Made by a program: the position numbers and the translations under genes. The notes beneath the pieces were generated by a model. That model searched no databases and was not told where the DNA came from. It saw only the letters and a program-made list of their open reading frames with translations. From an uncultured Cytophagales bacterium (lineage in GTDB: Bacteria > Bacteroidota > Bacteroidia > Cytophagales > Thermonemataceae), in the NCBI GenBank assembly GCA_937911505.1, contig CALEMF010000112.1, positions 1 to 64,000 on the forward strand: DNA of 64,000 nucleotides, written 5' to 3'. Positions 34,589 through 44,700 of this stretch are shown here, piece after piece (the first letter of the stretch is position 1; each line of letters opens with the position of its first letter).

Positions 34589-35175
34589 CACCACTACAAA
34601 TAGGCATTACAGGAGGCATAGGCTCTGGTAAGAGCATTATATGTAAAGTATTCCGACACTTAGGCGTACCTACTTATGATGCTGATACCCGTGCAAAATA
34701 TCTTATGAATACCCAAGAAGCTTTAAAAAGCGCTATTCAAGAGAATTTTGGAGAAGAAAGCTACCAGAATGGGCAGCTTAATAGAAAGTACTTGGCCTCA
34801 AAAGTCTTCAATGATTCTCAACAAGTGACCCTGCTCAATCAACTCGTTCATCCGAAGGTAGCAGAAGATTACGCTACTTGGGTTGTTGGGCATGCTGGCG
34901 TTCCTTACGTTATTAAAGAAGCTGCATTGCTGATAGAAACTGGTTCTTACAAGCACCTAAGAGCACTTATTACGGTCTCTGCTTCTGAAAAAATACGTAT
35001 GCAAAGAATCAAGGCTCGTGATCCGCATCGTTCTGAAAAAGAGATCAAGGCTATTATGCAGAAGCAGCTTTCGGATGAAGAAAGGCAAAAAGTAGCTGAT
35101 TATACAATTGATAATGCGGGTACTTTACTCATTATTCCGCAAGTTCTTCAATTACATCATACTTTTCTCCAGTAG
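34585..35175 (+). CDS. coaE: Dephospho-CoA kinase
   Basis: 196 residues with a P-loop GITGGIGSGKS and the substrate segment YDADTRAK; the lid segment is RIKARDPHRSEKE. It catalyses the last step of CoA biosynthesis, ATP-dependent phosphorylation of dephospho-CoA. The start is TTG, overlapping the ybbR stop as TTGA, which couples translation. Full family length. Confidence 0.94.
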   Translation: MTPLQIGITGGIGSGKSIICKVFRHLGVPTYDADTRAKYLMNTQEALKSAIQENFGEESYQNGQLNRKYLASKVFNDSQQVTLLNQLVHPKVAEDYATWVVGHAGVPYVIKEAALLIETGSYKHLRALITVSASEKIRMQRIKARDPHRSEKEIKAIMQKQLSDEERQKVADYTIDNAGTLLIIPQVLQLHHTFLQ

Positions 35176-35300
35176 TAAAAGCTTATTTCCCTAAACAATC
35201 ATTACATTTTGCTATTTATAGTAAACGTAAATAGTCAACAAAAAGAGAGAACGTTTTTTATTTATACCTCTTTTCGCTATTTTAGAAAGATATAAATACT

Positions 35301-35756
35301 ATGACCGACGAAATTAGAAAAGCTTATTCAAAAGCGAGCGATAGCGCTACTGCCACACAACAACTTGCGCAGCTTATCAAACAACAGCCACAGCAACACC
35401 CAGTTATTTTAGCCTACAAAGCAGTGGTAGAAGCCCTAAAAGCTAAGTTTGTTTGGTTGCCTTTTCAGAAAATGTCGCACTTAAATACCATGCGTAATCT
35501 GTTTCATAAAGCAGTTGAAGGAGCGGAAGATAACATTGAGATTCGATTTCTGCGCTTTTCTATACAAGCCAACCTACCAACTATTCTGATGCAAAGCCCC
35601 AACCTGAAGGAGGATAAAAGCGTAATTATAGAAAACATAGATAGTAGTACGCTGAGTGTTCCTTTTAAAGAGGCCATTGTCGATTTTTTGGTGGATTCTG
35701 GAGAGTGTACAGAAAAAGAAATTGAAATTTTGAGAAACAAATTGATCTCTAAATGA
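35301..35756 (+). CDS. Conserved hypothetical protein
   Basis: 151 residues, predicted all-helical, without a signal peptide or membrane segment. It has the pattern AYKAVVEALKAKFVWLPFQK followed by MRNLFHKAVEGAEDNIEIRFLRF, which suggests a TPR-like or helical-bundle protein. It lies between coaE and ispH on the same strand with AT-rich spacers of 125 and 50 bases. No function can be given. Confidence 0.75.
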   Translation: MTDEIRKAYSKASDSATATQQLAQLIKQQPQQHPVILAYKAVVEALKAKFVWLPFQKMSHLNTMRNLFHKAVEGAEDNIEIRFLRFSIQANLPTILMQSPNLKEDKSVIIENIDSSTLSVPFKEAIVDFLVDSGECTEKEIEILRNKLISK

Positions 35757-35806
35757 TTATATAAACATACTACGGCTATTCTATACCCATTTCACTTTTT
35801 CTATAT

Positions 35807-36652
35807 ATGCTAAATTTGCAAGTTACAATAGACAAACATTCAGGCTTTTGCTTTGGTGTAGTGTATGCTATAGAGATGGCAGAGGAAATTCTGGCACAAG
35901 AGGAACAGCTTTACTGTTTAGGTGATATAGTACACAATGACGAGGAGGTTCATCGCCTTGAAGCAAAGGGATTAAAAATCATTACCCATAACGATCTAGA
36001 GCATCTATACGATGTAAAGGTATTGATTCGTGCCCACGGCGAGCCGCCCTCTACTTATGAAATTGCCCTCAAGAATAATCTTATTCTCATTGATGCTTCT
36101 TGTCCAGTGGTTTTGAAGCTACAAAATCGCATCAAAAACTCTTACGATAAGAAAGAAAAGATATACATATACGGGAAGCACGGTCATGCAGAGATCATTG
36201 GTCTTTTAGGACAAACCAGCAATGAAGCCGTTATTTTCCAAGACTTGGAAGAGCTAGAACTTTCTACCTTGCCGAGCAATATTACCTTGTATAGCCAGAC
36301 TACAAAAAGTACTGATAAGTTTTATCAAATAAAGGCGCAGCTCGAAGGCATGGGTATTGAGGTAAACGCTAACGATACGATTTGTCGGCAAGTCTCTAAT
36401 AGAGATGCCGAGTTGAGAGATTTTGCACAGAAGTTTGATAAGATTATCTTTGTAGCAGGAACCAAATCTTCCAACGGAAAGGTTCTGTACAATGTTTGTA
36501 GGAGTACTAATGAAAACAGCCATTTCATTTCTAAAGCTGAAGAACTACAGATGGAATGGTTTGCTCCCGATAACTCAGTAGGTATTTGCGGGGCTACCTC
36601 TACACCTATGTGGTTAATGGAGCAAGTAAAAGATGTTTTGGAAAAACTTTAG
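35807..36652 (+). CDS. ispH: 4-hydroxy-3-methylbut-2-enyl diphosphate reductase IspH (LytB)
   Basis: 281 residues. The three Cys ligands of the [4Fe-4S] cluster are visible: Cys15 in HSGFCFGV, one in LIDASCPVV and one in VGICGATSTP. Substrate-binding His and Glu residues are in DIVHNDEEV and YGKHGHAEI. It is the last enzyme of the methylerythritol phosphate pathway, releasing isopentenyl and dimethylallyl diphosphate. Followed 17 bases on by a carotenoid hydroxylase gene, so isoprenoid supply and pigment tailoring appear to be in one transcript. Confidence 0.95.
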   Translation: MLNLQVTIDKHSGFCFGVVYAIEMAEEILAQEEQLYCLGDIVHNDEEVHRLEAKGLKIITHNDLEHLYDVKVLIRAHGEPPSTYEIALKNNLILIDASCPVVLKLQNRIKNSYDKKEKIYIYGKHGHAEIIGLLGQTSNEAVIFQDLEELELSTLPSNITLYSQTTKSTDKFYQIKAQLEGMGIEVNANDTICRQVSNRDAELRDFAQKFDKIIFVAGTKSSNGKVLYNVCRSTNENSHFISKAEELQMEWFAPDNSVGICGATSTPMWLMEQVKDVLEKL

Positions 36653-36669
36653 ACGTCTTAATTACCTTT

Positions 36670-37128
36670 ATGAATACATTTATACACTTATCTATACTTA
36701 TAGGCACCTTCTTTTTAATGGAAGGCGTAGCATGGGCCACACATAAGTACATTATGCATGGTTTTTTGTGGAATTGGCATAAGTCACATCATACACCACA
36801 CGATCAATTTCTAGAAAAAAACGATTTGTTCGCTGTTGTATTTAGCCTGCCTGCTATCTTACTCATTGTTATTGGATTTGAAATTCCTAGCCTTGCTTTA
36901 TTGAAGTGGGTAGGATTTGGAATTACCGCTTACGGTGTATTTTATATCATATTCCACGACATTATTGTACATAGAAGGATCAAAATTAGATTTATGGCGC
37001 GCAGTCGTTATATGAAGCGTATGATACGAGCACACAAAATTCACCATAAGTATTTGGCAAAGCATGGGGCTGAAGCTTTTGGTTTTTTATATGCTCCCAA
37101 AAAGTATGATCCACATCATCAAAAATAA
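36670..37128 (+). CDS. crtZ: Beta-carotene 3-hydroxylase, CrtZ type (fatty-acid-hydroxylase superfamily)
   Basis: 152 residues from ATG at 36670 (the frame is open further but would overlap ispH). Four histidine clusters of the di-iron membrane hydroxylases are present: HKYIMHG, WHKSHH, FHDIIVHRR and HKIHHKY. Several hydrophobic segments make it an integral membrane protein. CrtZ hydroxylates the beta rings of beta-carotene to give zeaxanthin, a common pigment of marine and soil Bacteroidota. No other crt gene is in the window. Confidence 0.9.
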   Translation: MNTFIHLSILIGTFFLMEGVAWATHKYIMHGFLWNWHKSHHTPHDQFLEKNDLFAVVFSLPAILLIVIGFEIPSLALLKWVGFGITAYGVFYIIFHDIIVHRRIKIRFMARSRYMKRMIRAHKIHHKYLAKHGAEAFGFLYAPKKYDPHHQK

Positions 37129-37218
37129 GAAGTGAACATTTGCTATTTCTCGCTAGCTTTAGTACATTTTGGTATAAGTTAAACAGTAAAATATAATTAC
37201 CCATCTTTATTAATTCCT

Positions 37219-38373
37219 ATGAATAAAGCCTTGCCAACGCTCTTTGTTGTCATGTATTTTTTTTATTCATCATTTCTTTTTGCACAAGAAAATAACCTTG
37301 TACCTGATGGTAGTTTTGAGCATAAATATGCTTGCCCTAATACCTATGGCAGCGTACGACTAGGTATCTTAAAGCACTGGCGTGCTAACCCTACAAATTG
37401 TACCCCCGATTATTTTCATACTTGTAATCAGGCGGGTTTCAGTATTCCTGATAATAACTGTGGCAACCAATCGCCTGTACAAGGAGAAGGTTATGTAGGC
37501 TTTATCGCTAGAATTGGAAAACCAGCAAATGCAGCCGACCATGCAGAACGAAGCTATCGAGAGCATATTCAAACAAAACTGATGACACCGCTTGAACCGC
37601 ATAGTAGGTATGTTGTACGTTTGCACGTGGCTTTGTCAGATTATTCTAACTTTGCAGTAGGTAATTTAGGGCTACTCTTTACCCCTACCCCACAAAGTAT
37701 TGTAGAGAGAGTTGCTTATGAGCCACAAGTAAAATTTGAAGACATCATTAATGATAAGCAATGGGTGGAACTAACAGATACTTTCATAGCTCGTGGCGGT
37801 GAAACATATCTTACTATAGGAGAGTTTGAAAATACAGAGAATAAATTGATAAAAAGGCTTACAAAGAGTACTAAATTCAAAAAAAAATTTAGCTATAATC
37901 GCGCCTATTACTATATCGATAACGTATCTGTAACTTTCTTAGATAAGTTAACTATACTTACTACACCTAAAATTAAGGAAACCTTGGCTTGGGAAAAGGT
38001 AGAAACGGCTTTCGGTAAACTTGAGGTAGGTAAACCCATTGTATTAAAAAATGTATTCTTCGAGTTTGGTAAAGCAGAGTTACTTGACTATTCCAAAAAA
38101 GAGCTTAATAAGCTCGTCATTTTACTCAAAGCCTATCCTTCTATGTCTATCACTATTACAGGTCATACAGACAATGTTGGGAAAGATGAAAGTAATATTC
38201 GTTTATCAAAGAATAGAGCGAAAAGCGTATATAACTATCTTGTTGAGCAAGGTATATCTATGAACAGATTACAGTTTAAAGGCTTGGGTAGTAAACAGCC
38301 CATCGATAAGAATACCACTGAAAAAGGGAGGCAAAAAAATCGTAGAGTTGAGTTCTATGTCAATGAACCATAG
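37219..38373 (+). CDS. OmpA-family outer-membrane protein with N-terminal beta-sandwich
   Basis: 384 residues: signal peptide (about 1-22, ending LFAQ), an N-terminal beta-rich, Cys-containing domain beginning NLVPDGSFEHKYACPN (about 25-235) that resembles carbohydrate-binding-like sandwiches, and a C-terminal OmpA domain (about 275-384) with FEFGKAEL, TGHTDNVG and NRRVEFYV. The OmpA domain binds peptidoglycan, anchoring the protein between the wall and outer membrane. Such fused proteins are abundant in Cytophagales; the ligand of the N-terminal domain is unknown. Confidence 0.87.
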   Translation: MNKALPTLFVVMYFFYSSFLFAQENNLVPDGSFEHKYACPNTYGSVRLGILKHWRANPTNCTPDYFHTCNQAGFSIPDNNCGNQSPVQGEGYVGFIARIGKPANAADHAERSYREHIQTKLMTPLEPHSRYVVRLHVALSDYSNFAVGNLGLLFTPTPQSIVERVAYEPQVKFEDIINDKQWVELTDTFIARGGETYLTIGEFENTENKLIKRLTKSTKFKKKFSYNRAYYYIDNVSVTFLDKLTILTTPKIKETLAWEKVETAFGKLEVGKPIVLKNVFFEFGKAELLDYSKKELNKLVILLKAYPSMSITITGHTDNVGKDESNIRLSKNRAKSVYNYLVEQGISMNRLQFKGLGSKQPIDKNTTEKGRQKNRRVEFYVNEP

Positions 38374-38425
38374 GTTTTATAGAGGGATGCTTTACCTTTG
38401 ACGTACAAAATCGTATCTTTACATA

Positions 38426-38704
38426 ATGCAAAACATAGATACTAAATTTGTAGAAAAAGCCACTAACGCCATTGCAGATAAATATCGCTTATCCATTTTA
38501 TTGAAGATTTCGGAAAAAGGGCATCTTTCTATGAGTGAGGTTACTCACTTGACAGGACTCTCTCAGCCCTGTTCTTCTCATCATGTGAAAATTCTTACCG
38601 ATAGCGAACTTGTACAAGCTACTAAAGAAGGACGTAACGTAAGCCTACAGATTAATAAAGATAAAATGGAAACCTTAATACACCTATTGAAGTTTATTAA
38701 ATAA
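38426..38704 (+). CDS. ArsR-family transcriptional regulator
   Basis: 92 residues: a single winged helix with the recognition helix LSQPCSSHHVKIL. The metal-binding Cys pair of ArsR/SmtB is not seen, the only cysteine being the one in the recognition helix. It is about 100 bases upstream of the Old Yellow Enzyme gene on the same strand and probably regulates it, perhaps in response to an electrophile through that cysteine (inference). Confidence 0.87.
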   Translation: MQNIDTKFVEKATNAIADKYRLSILLKISEKGHLSMSEVTHLTGLSQPCSSHHVKILTDSELVQATKEGRNVSLQINKDKMETLIHLLKFIK

Positions 38705-38808
38705 ATTTTTTGTTTAAATACATTTAAAAATTTGAATATATAAATGTATTGTTTCAATTAGTGTATATTTCATATTTTTTCATACATAAACATACAAAAT
38801 CCAGAAAA

Positions 38809-39906
38809 ATGAGTAAAGACCTATTTTCAACAGTAACCATAGGTAATCTTACATTACAAAACCGTATGGTAATGGCTCCTATGACACGCTGCCGTGCCAT
38901 CAATAATATTCCTAATGACCTTATGGCTACTTATTATGCCCAACGAGCTGGGGCAGGTTTGATTATTACCGAAGGTACCTCTCCTTCTGCCAATGGATTG
39001 GGCTATCCACGTATTCCAGGTATTTTTACCCAAGCACAAATAGAAGGCTGGAAGCTAGTGACTAGTGCTGTTCACGAAAAGGACGGAAAAATTTTCTTAC
39101 AGATTATGCACGTAGGTCGTGTGGCCCATCCTGATAACATGCCTGAAGACGCCGAAATGATAGCCCCTTCAGCTATTGCTGCTGAAGGTGAAATGTATAC
39201 AGATGAAAACGGCCCTCAAAAACATCCTACCCCTCGCCCTATGACAAAAGAAGATATTAAGCAGGCGGTAGAGGAATATGCTCAAGCTGCTAAAAATGCT
39301 ATAGAGGCTGGCTTTGATGGCGTAGAGTTACATGGTGCTAATGGCTATCTCATCGATCAATTTATTAATCCTTCTGCTAATCAACGAAATGATGAGTATG
39401 GTGGCTCTATCGAAAATAGAAGCCGTTTTTTGCTAGAAGTTATTGACGCCACCATAGCAGCCATTGGTAATGAGAAAGTAGGGATCCGTCTTTCACCTTA
39501 TGGGGTTTTTAATGATATGGGCATTCACGATGATCTTGACGAAATCTACGCCTATATTGCGCAAGCACTCAATAAAAGAAATATTCTCTATGTGCATTTA
39601 GTGGATCATACCTCTATGGGTGCCCCAGAGGTTCCCAAAAGTGTGGTGAAAAAAATTAGAGAGGCTTTCAAAGGACAACTAATTTTAAGTGGAGGTTACC
39701 AAGAAAAAGAGAAAGCAGAAGAGGATATAAAGGATATGGCCGACCTCATTGCCTTTGGAAGACCTTTTTTGGCAAATCCTGATTTAGTAAAACGCTTAAA
39801 GCACGATATAGACCTTAATGAACCTAACCAAGATACTTTTTATACCCCTGGTAAAGAAGGGTATACTGATTATCCCCACGCTGACGAGGTAGTTAGTAAC
39901 TCATAA
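38809..39906 (+). CDS. Old Yellow Enzyme family alkene reductase (FMN)
   Basis: 365 residues from the ATG at 38809; the frame is open to 38749 but the family N-terminus begins at LFSTVTIGNLTLQNRMVMAPMTRCRA. The FMN-binding barrel carries the substrate-anion-binding H/N pair in ELHGANGYLIDQF and the usual NPSANQRNDEYGGS. The enzyme uses NADPH and FMN to reduce activated C=C bonds and is often part of responses to reactive electrophiles or nitro compounds. Closed by a strong hairpin at 39927. Confidence 0.92.
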   Translation: MSKDLFSTVTIGNLTLQNRMVMAPMTRCRAINNIPNDLMATYYAQRAGAGLIITEGTSPSANGLGYPRIPGIFTQAQIEGWKLVTSAVHEKDGKIFLQIMHVGRVAHPDNMPEDAEMIAPSAIAAEGEMYTDENGPQKHPTPRPMTKEDIKQAVEEYAQAAKNAIEAGFDGVELHGANGYLIDQFINPSANQRNDEYGGSIENRSRFLLEVIDATIAAIGNEKVGIRLSPYGVFNDMGIHDDLDEIYAYIAQALNKRNILYVHLVDHTSMGAPEVPKSVVKKIREAFKGQLILSGGYQEKEKAEEDIKDMADLIAFGRPFLANPDLVKRLKHDIDLNEPNQDTFYTPGKEGYTDYPHADEVVSNS

Positions 39907-39926
39907 GTATTCTTCAGTATTTTTTG

Positions 39927-39956
39927 TGCGCCTTCGTAGTATACTATGAAGGCGCA
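39927..39956. terminator. Terminator after the Old Yellow Enzyme gene
   Basis: TGCGCCTTCGTAG and CTATGAAGGCGCA form a 13-pair stem with one wobble around a TATA loop. It is preceded by TTTTT and followed by a weak T-rich stretch, so it looks like a rho-independent terminator in both orientations. It separates the reductase from rlmD. Confidence 0.75.
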
Positions 39957-40010
39957 TTACTGTTTAGATCATTTTATAATACGCCACTAAAATAATAACT
40001 TGCCATACTT

Positions 40011-41417
40011 ATGAGAAAAAAGAAAAAATACCCTGTTCTGGAACAGGTGCGTATAGAAAAAGCCGTAGCAGGTGGCAAATGCTTAGCACATATTGGCGAA
40101 ACGGTATTGTTTGTGGAAGGCAACGTAGCGCCTGAGGATGTTATAGATGTGCAGGTTATACGTAAATAGAAATGTTATTGGGGAGTGCAACCTGTTCAGT
40201 ATAAGCATTTCTCTCCATTGCGTCAAAAACCATTTTGTGAACACTTTGGCGTTTGTGGTGGCTGTAAATGGCAGCATTTACAATACGAAGCGCAGCTATC
40301 TATGAAACAGAATGAAGTACAGGATGCTCTAGCGCGGATTGCTAAAGTTGATTTTCCCAACATTCAACCTATTATTGGTGCTGATAAAACTACTTATTAT
40401 AGAAATAAACTGGAGTTTACCTTTTCCAACAACCGCTGGCTTACCCAAGCAGAAATAGACAGTGATGCTACCTTTGAAAGAGAAGCCTTGGGTTTTCATA
40501 TACCAGGGCGCTTTGATAAAATTGTAGACATTACCCATTGTCATTTACAGTCTGCTCCTTCTAATGAAATTCGTTTAGCTGTGAAAGCGTTTGCCTTGAA
40601 AGAGAACCTAAGCTTTTTTGACTTACGCCAACAAGAGAACTTACTTCGTAACTTAGTAGTGCGTACCACTAGTACGGGAGAGCTTATGGTGATTGTTATT
40701 TTCTTTGAGCCAGATATGCAAGCCGTAGAAAAGCTCATGGCTTTTCTACAAACCTCTTTCTTCGAAATTACCTCTCTGTACTATATTGTTAACCCTAAGA
40801 AAAACGATGCTTATCAGGACCTAACTCCTGTCTTGTATGCAGGTAAGCCTTATATTACAGAAAGTATGGAAGATTTACAGTTTAGAATCAGCCCTAAAGC
40901 TTTCTATCAAACAAATAGTGAACAAGCATATGAACTGTACAAAATAGTGCGTACCTATGCTACCTTACAAGGGAAGGAACTTGTCTACGACCTATACACA
41001 GGTACGGGAACAATCGCCAATTTTATTGCTAGAAAAGCCAAGCAAGTAATTGGTATAGAGTATATAGAAGCGGCTATTAAAGATGCTCAACAAAATGCAG
41101 CTATTAATGGTATTGATAATACGCTTTTTTTTGCAGGAGATATGAAAGATGTACTTAACACCTCGTTTTTAGATAAACACGGTAAGCCAGATGTGATTAT
41201 CACGGACCCGCCAAGAGCAGGTATGCACGAGGCAGTAATCAACACAATACTTGTAGCGGACCCAGCTAAGATTGTTTATGTGAGTTGTAATCCTGCCACA
41301 CAAGCAAGAGACTTACAACTATTAGATCATCGTTATCAAATTGTAGCAGTACAGCCTGTTGACATGTTTCCTCATACACATCACGTAGAGAATGTAGTTC
41401 AATTAATAAGAAGGTAG
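40011..41417 (+). pseudogene. rlmD: rlmD-type 23S rRNA (uracil-5-)-methyltransferase interrupted by an in-frame TAG
   Basis: One frame runs from ATG 40011 to TAG 41417, broken only by TAG at 40167-40169. The first 52 codons are a TRAM domain (VRIEKAVAGGKCLAHIGETV), an RNA-binding OB fold. After the amber codon the frame continues without shift into the Fe-S region (FCEHFGVCGGCKWQH and a fourth Cys in ITHCHLQ), the SAM-binding domain (LVYDLYTGTGTIANF), DPPRAG and the catalytic VYVSCNPATQARDL. The family makes 5-methyluridine in 23S rRNA. Possible readings are a recent nonsense mutation, an assembly error, or reinitiation at GTG 40185, which would give a 410-residue enzyme lacking TRAM. TAG is an ordinary stop in this genome: this gene itself ends in TAG. 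Confidence 0.85.
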
Positions 41418-41422
41418 TTATT

Positions 41423-41794
41423 ATGCAAAACGATCCAGAATTACAACAAAATGCCAAATACCTTGGTGAGATAACAAAAGATTTTGCCATTGTAGCTGAA
41501 ACGCTCAAAGAAGCTTCTTATCAATTAAGAGTAAGGGAATTTGACTTTCCTATATTTCCTATTAGCAAAGAAGAAATCTCGATAGGTCAGTTACTTATCC
41601 ATCGGTCGGAGCTGGCCTTACAGTGGAACTATTACGTATCTTTTTTGGATGAGTTTTTACAGCGAAAGCTTGTTACAGAGGAGTATATAGAAGATTTTAA
41701 AAAAAGTTATAAGAATCCAGATGAGCAGTGTTGTTTATTTGTAGTTGATAAGGTATTTACCAGTTTTGTTTACTTGCCTTATCCAATAGACTAA
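41423..41794 (+). CDS. Hypothetical protein
   Basis: 123 residues, starts 5 bases after rlmD. Helical, without signal peptide or membrane segment. It contains FAIVAETLKEASYQLRVREFD, which suggests a small cytosolic helical protein, and no motif I recognise. It ends tail-to-tail with the Glu-rich protein gene, sharing 4 bases. Probably co-expressed with rlmD. Confidence 0.72.
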   Translation: MQNDPELQQNAKYLGEITKDFAIVAETLKEASYQLRVREFDFPIFPISKEEISIGQLLIHRSELALQWNYYVSFLDEFLQRKLVTEEYIEDFKKSYKNPDEQCCLFVVDKVFTSFVYLPYPID

Positions 41795-44700
41795 GCAGCT
41801 CTTTTCATTTTAAGCAGTTCTGTCTTTACTTGAATCATACGTTTATTAGTAGGTTCAATATCGGCAGTTACCAACCAATCTTCTATTTCTTTGAATGAGA
41901 AGTTAAAGTTAAAGTTTTCTCTTAACAATACATCTAGTTCTCTTTCTGTCTTGTCGGTGGTTTGGTGTAAGGCTTTTTGCGCAATCAACTTTAGGTAAAG
42001 CTCAACAGCTTTGTAATGGGTAGGCTTTTCTACACGTGATAACTGCTCTAGTGTAGTTAGCGCTTGAAAGAAGTTATCGGTAAGAATGTGTATTTCTACT
42101 GCATTATTATAAGCAGGAATGAATTCAGGATTAAGCCTAATAGCTTGTTCATAATCAGATACTGCCTTATCATATTCTCTTAAAATATGAAAGCAGTTGG
42201 CTCTCTTAGTGTAAGCTATGTAACTTGTTTCTGAGCCTTCTTTTATTACCTTAGTGTAATAACCTATGGCTCGTTCGAATTGCTTTGCTTTGTATGCTTC
42301 GGTAGCTTTCTTCAACCAATAATTAGAGTCATAGTCAACTCCCATGAAGCTTTTCTCTTGGCCTGTACTTACTTCTTCTACAACCTCATCTTCTTCCTCT
42401 ATTTCCTCGTCAACTTCTATTTCTTCTGTCTCAAAAAATTCATCCAACTCTTCCTCTTCTGTAGTATCATCGGTAGCGAGCATAGCCCCATTCTCTTCTA
42501 AAGTGCTGATCTCTTCTTCGAGCTCTGCAGAGGCTAGATTTTTAAAGAATTTTTCTTCCGATACTACATCATCTTCCTCTTCTTCTACCAAAACTTCTTC
42601 CTTAACAAATACTTCTATATTGTTATTGAGTGTTCTTTCAACAAAGGGCGTTATGTTATTATCTAATTCGTCATCAGTAGGTAGTTCTTCAGTAGATTCT
42701 TCCACTTCTGTAGGGGAATAAATCATTTTGTAAGAAGACTCCGTATCTGTATCGAAGGTTTCTTCTGCTTTTTTCTCATCTTCCTCAAGGATTTGTGATT
42801 CCTCCGTGAAGGGTTCTTCTTCTATCTCCTCATTTTCCTCAAGAGTTTGTGATTCCTCCGTGAAGGGTTCTTCTAATGTTTCTTCGTTTGTTTCAAAAAC
42901 TTGTGGCTCTTCAATCAAGGTATCTACTACTTCTTTGTTTGCCTCGAAAGCCTCTGGCTGCTCTTCAACTAAGGTGTTCTCCTCTACCACTTCGTTTGTT
43001 TCAAAAACTTGTGGCTCTTCAACCAAAATTTCTGCTACTTCTTCATTTTCCTCAGAAGTTTGTGACTCCTCTGTGAAGGGTTCTTCTTCTATCTCTTCAT
43101 TTGCTTCAAAAGTTCGTGGCTCTTCAACTAAGGTATCTACTTCTTCTTTGTTTGCCTCAAAAGTTTCTGGCTGCTCCTCAACCAAGGTTTCTTCTGCTTC
43201 TTCGTTTACCTCAAAAGTTTCCAATTCTTCGATAGGAGTTTCTTCTGTTTCTCCATTTGATGCAAAAGCTTGCGGTTCCTCAACTAAAGGTTTTTCTTCC
43301 ACTTCCTCATCTGTCTCAAGAGCTTCTACCTTCTTGTTTGCTTCAAAAGTTTGTGGCTCCTCAACTAAGACTTCTTCTTCAATCATTTCAGACGTTTCTA
43401 AGCTCGGTGTGTAGTCCATAGTTTCCACCGCTTCTTCTTGTCTTTCAAAGATCGTTTCCTCAGACATCTTTACAGAACTATCTTTTGGAGTGTCTGCTTG
43501 TTGAATATCTGAGCCCATAATTTCCATCTGTGTGGTATAGTACCGCTTCTTATCAGGATAGTAAGCTATGAGCTTTTTGTATATATCTAATGCTTCTTGT
43601 AACCTACCTTCGTTAAAAAGAACAATAGCGTCTGTTTCTGTTAATTCTATTGTTTCCTGCTCTTCCTCAAGCTCTGTAGGAAGAGTCGTTGAAGTAGAGA
43701 TTTCTTCTTCTATAATAGGGGTTTCTTCTTCTGTACTTGTCTCATCAGTTTGGGTCGCTACCTCTTCTTCGATATTTTCTTCCTCAGCATCACTGGATAT
43801 TGAGAATATCTCCTCTTCTACAAGTGGCTTAAACGATGATGCTACCTCTTCTTCGATAACTTCAGCACTTTCTTCAGTCTCAGTAGGCGTCGTAACTATC
43901 TCTTCCTCTACAGGCAATGTAGATTCTTCTATTACCTCTTCTTCAACAAGTTTCTCTTCTTGCTCGATAGGTGCTATAGTAGTGTCTTCCTCTATAAGTG
44001 TTGTAGGAGACTCTAGTACTTCTTCGGTAGTTTCTTCTTCAGACTTGATAGGTGTTGTAAATACTTCCTCTTCTACAAGTGGTGTAGAAGATGCTGTAAT
44101 ATCCTTTTCAATGGTATCTTCTGTAGTACTTTCGTCTGTTGAATTTGTTTTTATCTCGGCTAGAAATGTGGCAACCTCTTCTACCAACTCTTGTGGTTCT
44201 TCTTCTTTCTTTTCTTGGGTGGCTTTTTCTTCAGGAGATGTAGAGATTTCAAGGGTTTCTTCCGTTAATGTTGTTTCTTCTTCATCTTCTTCAGTTGTAG
44301 TGTTCTCCACTTCTGTAGAAGATATTGTTTCTTCTATTACTTCTTGAGCTATCTCCTCTTCAAGTTCCTCTGTTTCCTTTACTTCCTCCTCAAACATTTC
44401 TTCAACAATGTTATCTTCTATAGAAGCATTCTCTAGCTCATCAGTAGGCGTAAATGTTTCCTCTTTCAGTTGATCAGTCTCCTGTTTTTCAGTCGCTTCT
44501 TCTTTAGCTTTCTCGATCCCCTCTGGCTGTAACACAAACTTGAATGATCCACTAGTGGATAATTCCTCTTTCTGGATAGGTTGAGTTACCTCATCCTCTA
44601 TTACTTCCTTTTTTGCGTCATTATTAACCCCCTCCGTGTAGCCATTATTTTTTTTTGTGGGATCAATTTCCTTTTCTATAGCTTCTTCTCTATTAATGAT

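Noticed and set aside
38397-38421. Promoter TTTG...TATCTTTA before the ArsR gene
   Set aside because: The spacing is only 13 bases, too short for the Bacteroidota promoter, and the -7 box lacks its last G.
40167-40169. Amber codon as a recoded sense codon or pyrrolysine-type insertion
   Set aside because: TAG ends several genes here, including rlmD itself (41415-41417) and the ABC exporter (8037-8039). No hairpin or special downstream motif is seen, so reassignment is unlikely.
42770-43385. Repeated units looking like a CRISPR or direct-repeat array
   Set aside because: Units are imperfect, have no uniform spacer and stay in frame in a long coding sequence; no cas gene is near.
42344-44347. 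Long Ser-rich open frames on the plus strand opposite the Glu-rich gene
   Set aside because: They are the complement of GAA/GAG codons: Glu-rich coding gives TTC/CTC on the other strand, which reads as Ser in another frame. No start signal, promoter or composition independent of the minus-strand gene.
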